The notes under the pieces: model-generated
Told to the model about the DNA's origin: nothing
Seen by the model: only the letters and a program-made list of their open reading frames with translations
Database searches by the model: none
In this document: in pieces, positions 10,156 to 20,694 of the stretch
How positions within the stretch are numbered: position 1 is the stretch's first letter
How the letters are laid out: each line of letters opens with the position of its first letter
Position numbers and translations under genes: made by a program
DNA from: Lysobacter auxotrophicus
GTDB taxonomy: Bacteria; Pseudomonadota; Gammaproteobacteria; Xanthomonadales; Xanthomonadaceae
Assembly (NCBI RefSeq): GCF_027924565.1
Contig: NZ_AP027041.1
Coordinates: 1,178,001-1,242,000 of the forward strand
Length of the DNA stretch: 64,000 bases
Direction of reading: 5' to 3'

Positions 10156-10989
10156 ATGAACCTCTGCGGATTCGAAGTCGGCCTGGACCAACCCTTCTTC
10201 CTGATCGCCGGTCCGTGCGTGATCGAGTCGATGCAGCTGCAGCTCGACACCGCCGGCAAGCTGAAGGAAATCACCTCCGAGCTCGGCATCAACTTCATCT
10301 TCAAGTCGAGTTTCGACAAGGCCAACCGCACGTCCGGCACGAGCTTCCGCGGCCCGGGCCTGGAAGAAGGCCTGAAGGTGCTGGCCGAGGTGAAGAAACA
10401 GATCGGCGTGCCGGTGCTCACCGACGTGCATGAGTACACGCCGATGGACGAGGTCGCCTCGGTCGTCGACGTGCTGCAGACGCCGGCCTTCCTGTGCCGC
10501 CAGACGAACTTCATCCAGAACGTCGCCCGCGCCGGTCTGCCTGTGAACATCAAGAAGGGCCAGTTCCTCTCCCCGTGGGAGATGAAGCACGTCACCGACA
10601 AGGCCAAGGCGACCGGCAACACGCAGATCATGGCGTGCGAGCGCGGCGTGTCGTTCGGCTACAACAACCTGGTCAGCGACATGCGCTCGCTGAGCGTGAT
10701 GCGCGACACCGGCTGCCCGGTCGTGTTCGACGCCACCCATTCGGTGCAGCTGCCCGGCGGCGCCGGCGGCAAGAGCGGCGGCCAGCGCGAGTTCGTGCCG
10801 GTGCTGGCGCGCGCGGCGATGGCGGTCGGCATCGACGGCATCTTCATGGAAACCCATCCGGTGCCGGACGAGGCGCTGTCCGACGGCCCCAACGCCTGGC
10901 CGCTGCCTAAGATGCGCGCGCTGCTGGAGACGCTGATGGAGATCGACCGCGTCACCAAGAAGAACGGTTTCCTCGAATCCAGCGTCTGA
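10156..10989 (+). CDS. kdsA: 3-deoxy-8-phosphooctulonate (Kdo-8-P) synthase
   Basis: 277 residues. It condenses phosphoenolpyruvate with arabinose 5-phosphate for Kdo and lipid A core synthesis. The motif [12 protein letters not shown] near the N-terminus has Cys21 at the position that binds a divalent metal in metal-dependent (class II) enzymes; class I enzymes such as E. coli KdsA have Asn there. Further signatures are [34 protein letters not shown] and [14 protein letters not shown]. Start ATG 10156 gives the conserved N-terminus; the upstream spacing includes a GC-rich palindrome. Located between pyrG and eno. Confidence 0.97.
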   Translation: MNLCGFEVGLDQPFFLIAGPCVIESMQLQLDTAGKLKEITSELGINFIFKSSFDKANRTSGTSFRGPGLEEGLKVLAEVKKQIGVPVLTDVHEYTPMDEVASVVDVLQTPAFLCRQTNFIQNVARAGLPVNIKKGQFLSPWEMKHVTDKAKATGNTQIMACERGVSFGYNNLVSDMRSLSVMRDTGCPVVFDATHSVQLPGGAGGKSGGQREFVPVLARAAMAVGIDGIFMETHPVPDEALSDGPNAWPLPKMRALLETLMEIDRVTKKNGFLESSV

Positions 10990-10998
10990 TGCTCCGCT

Positions 10999-11113
10999 CC
11001 CTCCCCTGCACGCAGGGGAGGGTTGGGGAGGGGTTGAAAGCCGCGTTGCGGCGAGCTCGGCGCTTGCGCGCCTCACGCCCCTCCCGACCTCCGCTGCAAG
11101 CAGGGGAGGAGCA
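10999..11113. repeat. GC-rich hairpin pair (REP/BIME-like) between kdsA and eno
   Basis: A perfect 11-bp stem, CCCTCCCCTGC with GCAGGGGAGGG and a two-base loop, lies at 10999-11022. A weaker copy (CTCCGCTGC ... GCAGGGGAG) lies near 11090-11110. The arms match the palindromes upstream of kdsA, so kdsA is bracketed by members of one repeat family. They could also act as terminators or mRNA stabilisers. Confidence 0.6.
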
Positions 11114-11134
11114 GCGCATCCAGTTCTGCTTTAA

Positions 11135-12460
<1,326 letters not shown>

Positions 12461-12478
12461 GGAACGGAGCACGCGCGC

Positions 12479-12823
12479 ATGCGCTGGTTGCGACTGCTGC
12501 TGGTGCTGCTCGCCGGGCTGCTGGCGTTTCTGCAATACCGCCTCTGGGTGGGCGAGGGCGGCAGCCGTTCCGTCGCCCGCCTGGATCGCCAGGTACAGCA
12601 GCAGACCCGCGAAAACGCGGGCCTGCAGCAGCGCAACGACGCGCTCGCGGCGGAAGTGGAGGATCTCAAGTCCGGTGAGGCCGCCGTCGAAGAGCGCGCA
12701 CGCAGCGAGCTGGGCATGATCAAGCCCGGCGAGACGTTCTATCGCGTGGTCGAACCGGAAGGCACGACCCCGTCGCCGCCCGAGGCGCCGCCTGCCGACG
12801 ACGCGCAGGTGCCGGCGCCGTGA
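12479..12823 (+). CDS. ftsB: Cell division protein FtsB
   Basis: 114 residues. A single membrane helix (about residues 5-21, LRLLLVLLAGLLAFLQY) is followed by the typical YRLWVGEGG segment and a coiled coil (about 32-72, LDRQVQQQTRENAGLQQRN). The conserved LGMIKPGETFYRVV motif closes the FtsB fold. It acts in the FtsQ-FtsB-FtsL periplasmic complex at the division septum. The C-terminus adds a proline/alanine-rich tail (TPSPPEAPPADD). Its last codon overlaps the ispD start by four bases, indicating translational coupling. Confidence 0.95.
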   Translation: MRWLRLLLVLLAGLLAFLQYRLWVGEGGSRSVARLDRQVQQQTRENAGLQQRNDALAAEVEDLKSGEAAVEERARSELGMIKPGETFYRVVEPEGTTPSPPEAPPADDAQVPAP

Positions 12824-13524
12824 CGGCGCGCATCTGGGCGGTGCTGCCTGCCGCCGGTCGCGGCACGCGGTTCGGCGGTGAGGTCCCCAAGCAGTACCTC
12901 GAAGCGGCCGGCAAGCCGCTGATCGCGCATGCGCTGGACGCGTTGCTGTCGCATGCGCGCATCGACGGCGCTGTGGTCGCGCTGGCGGCCGACGATCCGC
13001 GCTGGCCGGGCTGGACGACGCGCCACGGCAAGCCGCTGCTGCGTTGCACCGGTGGCGGCGAGCGTGCCGATTCGGTACTCGCCGCATTGCACGCGCTGCC
13101 GTCCGACGTCGGCGACGACGCGCTCGTCCTCGTGCACGACGCGGCGCGACCGAACCTTCGCGCCGGCGACCTCGATCGCCTGATCGACGCCGCCATCGCG
13201 CACCCCGACGGCGCCATCCTCGGCGCGCCGGTGCGCGACACGCTCAAGCGGGCCGACGCCGCATCGCACATCGTCGCGACCGAACCCCGCTCGGCGTTGT
13301 GGCGTGCGTTCACGCCGCAGGCGTTCCGCCGTGGCGCGCTCAGCGCGGCGCTGGAACGCGCACGCGCCGACGGCGTCGTCGTCACCGACGAAGCGATGGC
13401 GATGGAGCGCATGGGCGCGCATCCGGCGCTCGTCGAAGGCCGCGAGGACAACCTGAAAGTGACGACGCCGGCCGACCTCGCGCTGGCGGAGTATCTTCTC
13501 GCGCGAGGCACCGCGGACGGCTGA
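12820..13524 (+). CDS. ispD: 2-C-methyl-D-erythritol 4-phosphate cytidylyltransferase
   Basis: 234 residues, GTG start at 12820 overlapping the ftsB stop (GTGA). It transfers CMP to methylerythritol phosphate in the MEP isoprenoid pathway. The glycine-rich CTP-binding loop [19 protein letters not shown], the LVHDAARP motif and [11 protein letters not shown] are family signatures. Length matches the family. ispF follows 79 bp later, so two consecutive pathway enzymes (steps 2 and 4) are neighbours, as is common in gammaproteobacteria. Confidence 0.97.
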   Translation: MTARIWAVLPAAGRGTRFGGEVPKQYLEAAGKPLIAHALDALLSHARIDGAVVALAADDPRWPGWTTRHGKPLLRCTGGGERADSVLAALHALPSDVGDDALVLVHDAARPNLRAGDLDRLIDAAIAHPDGAILGAPVRDTLKRADAASHIVATEPRSALWRAFTPQAFRRGALSAALERARADGVVVTDEAMAMERMGAHPALVEGREDNLKVTTPADLALAEYLLARGTADG

Positions 13525-13603
13525 CGCGCCGGTCCGCGAAGGCGACGCGTCGTTCGCCCGACTTTTCATCGCGCCTTGCGCGCATCGTTTTGAAGGCAAT
13601 CCC

Positions 13604-14083
13604 ATGAACATCCGCATCGGCCAGGGCTACGACGTGCATGCGTTCGGCGACGGCGACCACGTCATCCTCGGCGGCGTGCGCGTGCCGCACGATCGCGGCG
13701 TGCTCGCCCATTCGGACGGCGACGTCGTCATCCACGCGCTGTGCGACGCGATCCTCGGCGCGCTCGCGCTCGGCGACATCGGCAAGCACTTTCCGCCGAG
13801 CGATCCGCAGTGGAAAGGCGCCGACAGCCGTGCCTTCCTGCGCCATTGCGATGCGCTCGCGCGCGAACGCGGCTGGCGGCTGGGCAATGCCGACGTCACC
13901 GTCGTCTGCGAACGCCCGAAGGTCGGCCCGCACGCGGAGGCGATGCGCGAGGCGCTCGCGCAGGAACTGGCCGTCGAGCTGGACGCGATCAGCATCAAGG
14001 CGACGACCAGCGAGAAACTCGGCTTCACCGGGCGCGGCGAAGGCATCGCGGCGATGGCGGTCTGCCTGCTGGTGAAATCGTGA
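13604..14083 (+). CDS. ispF: 2-C-methyl-D-erythritol 2,4-cyclodiphosphate synthase
   Basis: 159 residues. It closes the cyclodiphosphate ring in the MEP pathway and works as a zinc-dependent trimer. Zinc ligands Asp10, His12 and His44 are visible in GYDVHAFG and [15 protein letters not shown]. The [19 protein letters not shown] segment near the C-terminus binds CDP. The start is ATG 13604, giving the conserved [10 protein letters not shown]-terminus. The stop overlaps the truD GTG start by four bases. Confidence 0.98.
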   Translation: MNIRIGQGYDVHAFGDGDHVILGGVRVPHDRGVLAHSDGDVVIHALCDAILGALALGDIGKHFPPSDPQWKGADSRAFLRHCDALARERGWRLGNADVTVVCERPKVGPHAEAMREALAQELAVELDAISIKATTSEKLGFTGRGEGIAAMAVCLLVKS

Positions 14084-15132
14084 GCGAGCCGACGCTGCCG
14101 CGCGCGCATGGCGACGCCGTCCTGTCGGCGAACATGCGCACGACGCCGGAGGATTTCGTCGTCGAGGAAATCCCCGGATTCGAGCCGACCGGCGCCGGCG
14201 AGCACCTGCTGCTCACGGTCGAGAAGCGCGGCATGAACACCGGCTTCGCGGCGAAGCACATCGCCCAGTGGGCGGGCGTGGGCGAAGTCGCCATCGGTTA
14301 CGCGGGCCTGAAGGATCGCCACGCCGTCACGCGACAGCGTTTCAGCGTGCACCTGCCGAAGAAGGTCGCGCCGGACCTGTCGACGCTGGATTTCGTGCAA
14401 GGCGAGGAACGCCTTACCGTCGTCGAACACACCTGGCATGCGAAGAAGCTCCCGCGCGGCGCGCTGGCCGGCAACCGGTTCGTGCTGACGCTGCGTGCCG
14501 TGCGCGGCGAACGCGATGCGATCGGGCAGCGCCTGGCGGCGATCGCCGAGCGCGGCGTTCCCAACTATTTCGGCGAGCAGCGTTTCGGCCGCGACGGCGA
14601 CAACGTGGCCAACGCGCGCGCGATGTTCAACGGCCGTCGCGTGCGCCGAGAGCAGCGCACGCTGCTGATTTCGGCCGCGCGTTCGGAGCTGTTCAACCGC
14701 GTGCTCGCACAGCGCGTGCAGCGCGGCTGCTGGGACACGCCGCTCGACGGCGAGGTGTGGATGCTCGATGGCAGTCGCAGCGTGTTCGGGCCCGAACCGT
14801 TCGACGATGCGCTGGCGCTGCGGCTGGCGTCGTTCGACATCCATCCGACTGGCCCGCTGTGGGGACGCGGCGAACCGCGCACGACGGGCGAGGCCGCGCA
14901 ACTCGAGGCCGAGGCGCTCTCCGGCGAGGAGGCGCTCGCGTTGCGTGCGGGCCTGGAAGCCGAAGGCCTCAAGCAGGAGCGCCGGGCGCTGCGCCTGAAG
15001 CCGGCGGAACTGGCGTGGTCGTGGCGTGAGGACGACGTGCTGGAGCTCGCTTTCGCGTTGCCGCCGGGGACGTACGCGACGGTCGTGCTCGCCGAATTGG
15101 GCCTCGTGACGTCGGTCGGGCGCGCCGGCTAG
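14080..15132 (+). CDS. truD: tRNA pseudouridine(13) synthase TruD
   Basis: 350 residues from GTG 14080, overlapping the ispF stop (GTGA). It isomerises uridine 13 of tRNAs. The N-terminal [18 protein letters not shown] segment, the catalytic Asp79 in [14 protein letters not shown], and [18 protein letters not shown] are TruD signatures. The C-terminal PAELAWSW...[11 protein letters not shown] segment completes the fold. Gene order ispD-ispF-truD followed by surE-pcm is conserved in gammaproteobacteria, here interrupted by a lipoprotein and an Smr gene. Confidence 0.96.
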   Translation: MSEPTLPRAHGDAVLSANMRTTPEDFVVEEIPGFEPTGAGEHLLLTVEKRGMNTGFAAKHIAQWAGVGEVAIGYAGLKDRHAVTRQRFSVHLPKKVAPDLSTLDFVQGEERLTVVEHTWHAKKLPRGALAGNRFVLTLRAVRGERDAIGQRLAAIAERGVPNYFGEQRFGRDGDNVANARAMFNGRRVRREQRTLLISAARSELFNRVLAQRVQRGCWDTPLDGEVWMLDGSRSVFGPEPFDDALALRLASFDIHPTGPLWGRGEPRTTGEAAQLEAEALSGEEALALRAGLEAEGLKQERRALRLKPAELAWSWREDDVLELAFALPPGTYATVVLAELGLVTSVGRAG

Positions 15133-15280
15133 GCCGCGCGAAGCGCCTCGCCGACCGTTCGTCGGAAAGCACCCGACGGCACTGGCTCTGCCGGAGCGCC
15201 GGCGTATACCGGGCATTGCAGCGTCGCAACGCGCTGTCGCCGCGCCGCGGGGCGCGGCGAACCGTCATGGAGATGTCGTC

Positions 15281-15523
15281 ATGAACGCATCGCTTCGCAT
15301 GGCCCTGTTGCTGTCCCTGGTGGGCCTGTCGGCCTGCGCCGGCATGGAATCCAAGTCAACTTACGTACCCCAACAGCGCTCGCCGTCGCTCAACGACGCC
15401 GACGAGGAATACATCGCGTACGTCGAACGCGTCGCGCGTCGCCGCGGGCTGGAAGTGGTCTGGGTGAACCTGCCGCGCGCGACGGCTGAACAGGCGGAAC
15501 AGACCACCGGACAGCCGAAGTAA
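15281..15523 (+). CDS. Small lipoprotein of unknown function
   Basis: 80 residues with GGAG a few bases before ATG 15281. Residues 1-18 form a lipoprotein signal (LLLSLVGLSAC), with the cysteine at position 19 as lipidation site. The mature part is about 60 residues, with an acidic helix-like stretch DADEEYIAYVERVARRRG and the strand LEVVWVNLP. No known family was recognised. A 9-bp GC hairpin (CGCCGCGCC/GGCGCGGCG, 15238-15259) lies about 20 bp upstream of the start and may terminate truD transcription. Converges on the Smr gene. Confidence 0.8.
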   Translation: MNASLRMALLLSLVGLSACAGMESKSTYVPQQRSPSLNDADEEYIAYVERVARRRGLEVVWVNLPRATAEQAEQTTGQPK

Positions 15524-15554
15524 ACCCTGCCGACGCCCTGCGTCCGCGATCCGA

Positions 15555-16121
15555 TCAGGAGCGCAGGCGACGGGGCGCGAGCAGCACCAGCACCGCTCCG
15601 GTGCCGCCCTGCGCCGGCGGCGCGGAGTGGAACGCGAGCACGTCGGCGCGATGCCGCAGCATGCGATCCACCAGATTCTTCAGCACGGGCTGGCCGCCCG
15701 AGGCGATCGACGCGGCGCCGTGCAATCCCTTTCCGTGCACGATCCGCACGCAGCCCACGCCGTGCTGGCGGGCGTCGTGCAGGAAGGCGCGCACCAGTTG
15801 CTCGGCCTCGCGCGTGTCCGCGCCGTGCAGGTCGAGTTCCTCCTGCACCGAGATCTCGCCACGCTTGAGTTTCTGCAGCAGCCGCGGGGAGACCTCTTCG
15901 CGCCGGTAGCTCAGCGCATCACCGGCCTCCAGCAGGCTGTCTTCCAGTGCGTGGCGGAACTGCTCGCGCGCATGCGCCTCGTCGCGTTCGGCCATGCGCG
16001 CGCGTGGGCGTGGCCGCGGCGCCGACGGCGGCGGCGCGGTTTCGCGCATCGGCCGCACCGGTCCGATCGCCGCGCGGAACAGCTCGGCGTCGTCTTCGTC
16101 ATCGTCGCGTCGTTCGGACAT
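15555..16121 (-). CDS. Smr/MutS2-C domain protein
   Basis: 188 residues. The C-terminal half (about 90-188) is a small MutS-related domain with [19 protein letters not shown] and the [10 protein letters not shown] motif, then LVLLAPRR. Smr domains have nicking endonuclease or ribosome-rescue RNA-cleavage activity in other proteins; the DxH and HGxG residues are present. The N-terminal half is acidic then proline/arginine-rich and likely disordered. It resembles the stand-alone SmrA/SmrB-type proteins of gammaproteobacteria (SmrB cleaves mRNA at collided ribosomes), but the assignment to one subtype is not secure. Confidence 0.85.
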   Translation of the reverse strand: MSERRDDDEDDAELFRAAIGPVRPMRETAPPPSAPRPRPRARMAERDEAHAREQFRHALEDSLLEAGDALSYRREEVSPRLLQKLKRGEISVQEELDLHGADTREAEQLVRAFLHDARQHGVGCVRIVHGKGLHGAASIASGGQPVLKNLVDRMLRHRADVLAFHSAPPAQGGTGAVLVLLAPRRLRS

Positions 16122-16301
16122 GCGACAAGCCTAGCGTCGTAAGTCGATACCGCAAGCCGGGAACGCCGCATTCGCAAGCCGTGCACACCGTCGCCGGGCG
16201 CGCGGGCGGCTTCGGCTATCATGGGCCTTCGCGCGGCGCGGCCCGATCCGCGCCGGCGCCATGTTCCGGCAAGCGTTTCCGAACGAGTCACAAGGGAGTC
16301 C

Positions 16302-17105
16302 ATGCGAGTACTGGTGAGCAACGACGACGGCGTCGACGCGCCCGGCATCCGCGTCCTGGCCGAAGGCCTGCGCGCAGCGGGGCACGACGTCCTGGTGGTG
16401 GCGCCCGACCGCGACCGCTCCGGCGCCAGCAATTCGCTCACCCTGGACGCGCCCGTGCGCGTGCAGCAGCTCGATGGCTCGACCTGGCGCGTGTTCGGCA
16501 CGCCGACCGACTGCGTGCACGTGGCCATCACCGGCATGCTCGAGGTCGAGCCGGACATCGTGGTGTCCGGCATCAACAACACGGCGAACCTCGGCGACGA
16601 CGTGATCTATTCAGGCACCGTCGCGGCGGCGATGGAAGGCCGCTTCCTCGGCCTGCCGGCAGTGGCGATGTCGCTGCAGACGGTCGATCACACCGGCCGT
16701 CATTACGAGACTGCGGCGCGTGCGGCGGCGGAAATCATCGCCCGCCTGCGCGTGGACCCGCTGCCGGCCGACACCATCCTCAACGTGAACGTCCCCGACA
16801 TCCCGTGGGACGAGGTGCGCGGCTTCGAAGTCACGCGCCTGGGCAATCGTCATCGTTCCGAAGCGTGCATCCCGCAGCAGGATCCGCGCGGCCGCCAGTG
16901 GTGGTGGATCGGCCCGGCGGGCGCCGAGCAGGACGCGGGCCCGGGCACGGATTTCCACGCCGTGCGCACGGGGCACATCTCGATCACGCCGATCCAGGTC
17001 GACCTGACGCGCTACCACGCGCTCGAACAGGTGGCCAGCTGGGTCGATGGCCTGGCGACCTCGCTCGGTCATCCGGCCTCGCGCAAGCCGGAGCGCGCGG
17101 CATGA
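16302..17105 (+). CDS. surE: 5'/3'-nucleotidase SurE
   Basis: 267 residues from ATG 16302 with AAGGGAG eight bases upstream; the frame extends further 5' but without family sequence. Metal-binding [11 protein letters not shown] opens the protein, followed by [15 protein letters not shown] and the [19 protein letters not shown] motif that holds the remaining ligands. It dephosphorylates nucleoside monophosphates and related phosphates, linked to stationary-phase survival. The stop overlaps the pcm start (ATGA), the conserved surE-pcm coupling. Confidence 0.97.
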   Translation: MRVLVSNDDGVDAPGIRVLAEGLRAAGHDVLVVAPDRDRSGASNSLTLDAPVRVQQLDGSTWRVFGTPTDCVHVAITGMLEVEPDIVVSGINNTANLGDDVIYSGTVAAAMEGRFLGLPAVAMSLQTVDHTGRHYETAARAAAEIIARLRVDPLPADTILNVNVPDIPWDEVRGFEVTRLGNRHRSEACIPQQDPRGRQWWWIGPAGAEQDAGPGTDFHAVRTGHISITPIQVDLTRYHALEQVASWVDGLATSLGHPASRKPERAA

Positions 17106-17779
17106 CGTTGCGCATGCGGTTGCAGCCGGAGGCGATCGGTTCCGGGATGACGTCGCAGCGCGTGCGCGACCGCCTGGTCGATCGCCTGCGCGAGAACGGC
17201 ATTCGCGACGAGCGCGTGCTCAACGCGATCCGCACCGTGCCGCGCCATCTGTTCGTCGATGAGGCGCTGGCGACGCGCGCCTACGAAGACACGGCGTTGC
17301 CGATCGGCCATGGCCAGACGATTTCGCAGCCGTGGGTCGTCGCGAAGATGACCGAGGCGCTGCTCGAATCGGAACCGAAGAAAGTGCTGGAGATCGGCAC
17401 CGGTTCGGGGTACCAGGCCGCCGTGCTCGCGGCGCTGGGGCTGGAAGTGCACACGGTCGAACGCATCGGCGAGTTGCTGCGCACCGCGCGCAAGCGCTTC
17501 CGCCAGCTCGGCATGAACGTGCGCAGCAAGCACGACGACGGCCGCATCGGCTGGCCGGAAAACGGCCCCTTCGACGCCATCATCGTCACCGCCGCCGCGC
17601 CGGCGCTGGTGGATGCGCTGACCGAACAACTCGCGCCGGGCGGCACCCTGATCGCCCCCGTCGGCGGCGCCGGATCGCAATCGTTGCTGAAGCTGCGGAA
17701 GGATGCGGACGGGAATATCGCCCAGCAGACGCTCGCGCCGGTAGTCTTCGTGCCGCTGCTGTCGGGCATGGTCGACTGA
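17102..17779 (+). CDS. pcm: Protein-L-isoaspartate O-methyltransferase
   Basis: 225 residues from ATG 17102, overlapping surE by four bases. It methylates L-isoaspartyl residues with S-adenosylmethionine to start repair of aged proteins. Signatures: [24 protein letters not shown] (in part), [17 protein letters not shown]-binding [18 protein letters not shown], and [16 protein letters not shown]. The N-terminus adds about 15 residues before the conserved [11 protein letters not shown], so an internal ATG at 17147 is a possible alternative start. Confidence 0.96.
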   Translation: MTLRMRLQPEAIGSGMTSQRVRDRLVDRLRENGIRDERVLNAIRTVPRHLFVDEALATRAYEDTALPIGHGQTISQPWVVAKMTEALLESEPKKVLEIGTGSGYQAAVLAALGLEVHTVERIGELLRTARKRFRQLGMNVRSKHDDGRIGWPENGPFDAIIVTAAAPALVDALTEQLAPGGTLIAPVGGAGSQSLLKLRKDADGNIAQQTLAPVVFVPLLSGMVD

Positions 17780-17840
17780 TCGACGCCGCAGCGACACCCC
17801 GCGACACACACTGACGACACCATCCAAGGGCAGGTTGCCG

Positions 17841-18455
17841 TTGAAGATCTTCGGACCGTTGTACGAGCGCGCCCTGGTCTGGGCCCGACACCGCCACGCG
17901 CCGGCCTACCTGGTCGGCCTGAGCTTCATCGAAGCGATCATCTTCCCGATCATGCCCGAGGTGATGCTGGCGCCGATGTGCGTCGCGCAGCCGCGGCGCG
18001 GATTCTGGTTCGCCACGATCAGCCTGGCCGGTTCGATGGTGGGCGCGCTGGTGGGCTATGCGCTGGGGCATTTCGCGTTCGAGGCGGTCAAGCCGCTGTT
18101 CGCCGCGATGGGCATGCTGGGCGGCATCGAAAGCGGCATCGCCACCGTGCAGGCGAAGATGGCCGAGTCGCCGTGGGCGGTGTTCTGGCTGCTGGTGCTG
18201 GGCGGCTTCGCGCCGATCCCGATGAAGGTCTTCACATGGGCCTCGGGTATCGTCGGCGTGCCCATGCCGCAGTACGTGCTGAGCATGTTGATCGGCCGCG
18301 GCAAGCGCGTGTACCTGATCGCGCTGGTCATCCGCATCGGTGGCGTGCGGGCCGAAGCGGCCCTGCGCCGCTACATCGAGCCGATCGGCTGGATCGCGCT
18401 GGTGTTGCTGGTCGCCGCGATCGGCTGGCTGGTCTGGAAGGCCCAGTTTGGATGA
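17841..18455 (+). CDS. YqaA/DedA-family inner-membrane protein
   Basis: About 204 residues. No ATG is available; TTG 17841 is ten bases after AAGGG (17826-17830) and is preferred to TTG 17835. Hydrophobic segments near residues 20-45, 50-75, 110-130 and 180-200 indicate an integral membrane protein. The SNARE-associated/DedA-like core includes FIEAIIFPIMPEVML, SMVGALVGYALGHF and GGFAPIPMKVFTWASG. DedA-superfamily proteins flip lipid carriers or support envelope homeostasis, but the YqaA branch is uncharacterised. The last codons run into a 15-bp tandem repeat that continues into the nlpD start region. Confidence 0.85.
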   Translation: MKIFGPLYERALVWARHRHAPAYLVGLSFIEAIIFPIMPEVMLAPMCVAQPRRGFWFATISLAGSMVGALVGYALGHFAFEAVKPLFAAMGMLGGIESGIATVQAKMAESPWAVFWLLVLGGFAPIPMKVFTWASGIVGVPMPQYVLSMLIGRGKRVYLIALVIRIGGVRAEAALRRYIEPIGWIALVLLVAAIGWLVWKAQFG

Positions 18456-18519
18456 GAGCGGGTTGGATGACAGTGGCTTGGATGAGAGCGGGTTCGATGA
18501 GAACGGGTCGGATGAGAGG
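18450..18519 (+). repeat. 15-bp tandem repeat across the yqaA/nlpD junction
   Basis: Four and a half copies of a 15-base unit, GGATGAGAGCGGGTT and variants, start at 18450, 18465, 18480, 18495 and 18510. The first copy contains the TGA of the upstream gene. Every copy carries an ATG that is in frame with nlpD, read as MRAGW, MTVAW, MRAGS, MRTGR, MRGR. Being a multiple of three, changes in copy number would not shift the frame. Confidence 0.9.
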
Positions 18520-18523
18520 ACGC

Positions 18524-19318
18524 ATGACCGGAACATCGCGATCTGACATCGCACGGATTTCCGTTGCGCGATCCGCGGCCGTTGGCGCGATCGTGGCGAT
18601 CACCGTGCTGCTCGGCGGCTGCTGGACGACCAAGGTCTATCGCGAACCGGGTGCGTCGTCGCAGCCGCCGTCCAAGCCGCGCCCCGGCGTGACCACCACC
18701 GTGCGTCGCGGCGACACGCTGTTCTCGATCGCCTCACGCAACGGCGTGCGCCAGCAGGACCTGGCGGCATGGAACGGCATTGATCCGCCGTACACGATCT
18801 ACCCCGGCCAGAAGCTGCGCCTGTATCCGGCGGGCAAGGGCGGCAGCACGGTCGCGACGCGTCCGCCGACCACGACCACCAAGCCGGCGGCAACCACACC
18901 GCCCGCAGCCGCGCCCGCGCCGAAGCCGGCCGCGCCCGCAGCGAGCGACATCAAGTGGAAGTGGCCGGCCGACGGTGAACTCATCGGCCGCTACGTCGCG
19001 GGCGAACCGACGAAGCAGGGCGTGGACATCGCGGGCGCCAGCGGTGCGCCGGTGCGCGCCGCCGCCGATGGCGTCGTCGTGTATTCCGGTTCGGGCCTGG
19101 TCGGCTATGGCGAACTGATCATCATCAAGCACAACGAACAGTGGTTGTCCGCGTACGGCCACAACCGCAACCGCCTAGTCAACGAAGGGCAGGTCGTGCG
19201 TTCGGGCCAGCAGATCGCCGAGATGGGCCGCAGCGGCGCGCCGCGCGAAATGCTGCATTTCGAAGTCCGCTACAACGGCAAGCCGGTCGATCCGCTGATC
19301 TACCTGCCCAAGCGATGA
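18524..19318 (+). CDS. nlpD: NlpD-like LysM/M23 lipoprotein (amidase activator)
   Basis: 264 residues from ATG 18524 (GAGAGGA just upstream); in-frame ATGs in the tandem repeat at 18452-18512 are alternatives. A signal ends in the lipobox LLGGC (Cys about 28). A LysM domain (about 50-96, VRRGDTLFSIASRNGV...GQKLRLYP) binds peptidoglycan, then a Pro/Ala/Thr linker, then an M23 domain. The M23 zinc ligands are degenerate: the HxxxD histidine is Lys in TKQGVDIAG, and the first His of HxH is Met in EMLHFEV. This matches NlpD, which activates the amidase AmiC at the septum rather than cutting itself. The stop overlaps the next gene by four bases. Confidence 0.9.
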   Translation: MTGTSRSDIARISVARSAAVGAIVAITVLLGGCWTTKVYREPGASSQPPSKPRPGVTTTVRRGDTLFSIASRNGVRQQDLAAWNGIDPPYTIYPGQKLRLYPAGKGGSTVATRPPTTTTKPAATTPPAAAPAPKPAAPAASDIKWKWPADGELIGRYVAGEPTKQGVDIAGASGAPVRAAADGVVVYSGSGLVGYGELIIIKHNEQWLSAYGHNRNRLVNEGQVVRSGQQIAEMGRSGAPREMLHFEVRYNGKPVDPLIYLPKR

Positions 19319-20208
19319 GCCTCGCGTCCGCGCCTTGCGGACGCCGCGTTCACCGCGCGGTTTTGGTGCGACGCATGGGACGGTGGTGGCTCGCGGCGAT
19401 GCTGGCGTTGCTCGCCGGCTGCGCATCGACGAACGCGCGCGACGACGCATCGGCGCTGGAGATCGTCACCCTCAACCTCTGGCACGATCGCGAAGACTGG
19501 CCGCATCGCCAGGCGATGATCGAAGCCGAACTGCGCCGCCTTTCGCCCGATGCGATCGTGTTGCAGGAAGTGCTGCAACGCGACGGCCTGCCGAATCAGG
19601 CGGAGACGCTCGCGCAGCGTCTGGGCTATCACGCGTACTTCGTGTCGGTCGATCCGACCGATCGCGCCCGCCGTTACGGCAATGCCATCCTCACGCGCGA
19701 ACCGGCCACGAAGCGCGGGTTCCGTCGCCTGGACCCTGTAAACGCCTATCGCATCGCCGGCTGGGTGCGCACGAGCGTGCGCGGCCGCGAGGTGAACCTG
19801 TACGTCGTGCACCTGGATTTCGAGGACCGCAGCGGAGCGACGCGCGCGCGTCAGATCGCGGATCTGCTCGCGTTCGTCGATGCCACGCGTGGCAACGCGC
19901 CGGTCGTGATCGGCGGCGATTTCAACGTCGCGGCGGACGCGCCCGAACTCGCGCCGCTGCGCGCGCGTTTTGTCGATGCCTATGCGGCTGCACATCCCGG
20001 GACCGACGTCGAAACCCTCGCGCATGCCACGCTCAACCCGCGCTTCAATCCACCGGCGCGGATCGATCGCATTTACGGCTCCGCGAACTTCGGCACGCCG
20101 GACGCGCGGCGCATCCTCGACACGCCCGATGCCCGCGGACGCTGGGCGTCGGATCACTACGGCGTGTGGGTGCGGCTGCCCTTGGTGGGCGACGACGCGT
20201 CGCGTTAG
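19315..20208 (+). CDS. Exported endonuclease/exonuclease/phosphatase (EEP) family hydrolase
   Basis: 297 residues from ATG 19315 (ATGA overlap with nlpD); ATG 19375 gives a cleaner lipoprotein signal, MGRWWLAAMLALLAGC. After the lipobox the EEP fold follows: IVTLNLWHDR, DAIVLQEVLQRDG, YGNAILTR, VVHLDFEDRSGATRARQ, VVIGGDFNVAAD and WASDHYGVWVRL with the catalytic Asp-His pair. The family cleaves phosphodiesters in DNA, RNA, inositol phosphates or sphingomyelin; the substrate is open. As a lipoprotein it would act in the periplasm or outer membrane. Its end overlaps the convergent gene at 20205 by four bases. Confidence 0.85.
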   Translation: MSLASAPCGRRVHRAVLVRRMGRWWLAAMLALLAGCASTNARDDASALEIVTLNLWHDREDWPHRQAMIEAELRRLSPDAIVLQEVLQRDGLPNQAETLAQRLGYHAYFVSVDPTDRARRYGNAILTREPATKRGFRRLDPVNAYRIAGWVRTSVRGREVNLYVVHLDFEDRSGATRARQIADLLAFVDATRGNAPVVIGGDFNVAADAPELAPLRARFVDAYAAAHPGTDVETLAHATLNPRFNPPARIDRIYGSANFGTPDARRILDTPDARGRWASDHYGVWVRLPLVGDDASR

Positions 20209-20588
20209 CCGGGCTGTCGGGGTAGCACGAACGCGGCGACGACGCGGCGTCCTTCGCTGGCCAGCACGTTGAACGTGCGCGCGGCGGCCGCGTTGGTCAT
20301 GGTTTCGATGCCGACGCCGCGCCGCAGGCAATGCGCGAGCACCGCCGCCGGCGGGAACGCCTGCGTGGCGCCGCTGCCGAGCAGGATCACTTCCGGTTCC
20401 ATCGCGAGGACGGCGTCCAGGTCGTCCGGCGTCATCGCCTTTACCTCGACGACCGGCCAGCCTTCCACGAGGCGGTCGGGCGAGAGCACGAAACTGTTCG
20501 TCAGGGTGCGCTCGTTCACCCGCACGGACTCGCCGTCGGCGCCGCGCAGGAGGAACTCGTGATCGGGGTGTTCGAGGTTGAGCTGCAT
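20205..20588 (-). CDS. Mth938-like domain (DUF498) protein
   Basis: 127 residues. The single domain has the family pattern: VRVNERTLTNSFVLSPDRLVE-type strand-helix region, then EVILLGSGATQAFP and GVGIETMTNAAAARTFNVLASEGRRVVAAF. Members include bacterial XcC-type proteins and the mitochondrial complex I assembly factor NDUFAF3; bacterial function is not established. A conserved Gly-rich loop and the MTNxAAARTFN helix suggest ligand binding. It stands alone between the convergent EEP gene and yhbY. Confidence 0.85.
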   Translation of the reverse strand: MQLNLEHPDHEFLLRGADGESVRVNERTLTNSFVLSPDRLVEGWPVVEVKAMTPDDLDAVLAMEPEVILLGSGATQAFPPAAVLAHCLRRGVGIETMTNAAAARTFNVLASEGRRVVAAFVLPRQPG

Positions 20589-20694
20589 GGACGATGCCGG
20601 GATCTCGGGGGCGGACTTAAGAGGATCGCAGGGACGTTGCGAGCGTCGCGGCAGTCCTGCGTTAACGATCCCGGATCCGGATCGGAACCCGCGA

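Noticed and set aside
18524-19318. Active M23 endopeptidase
   Set aside because: Two of the zinc-ligand histidines are replaced (Lys and Met), as in NlpD-type activators.
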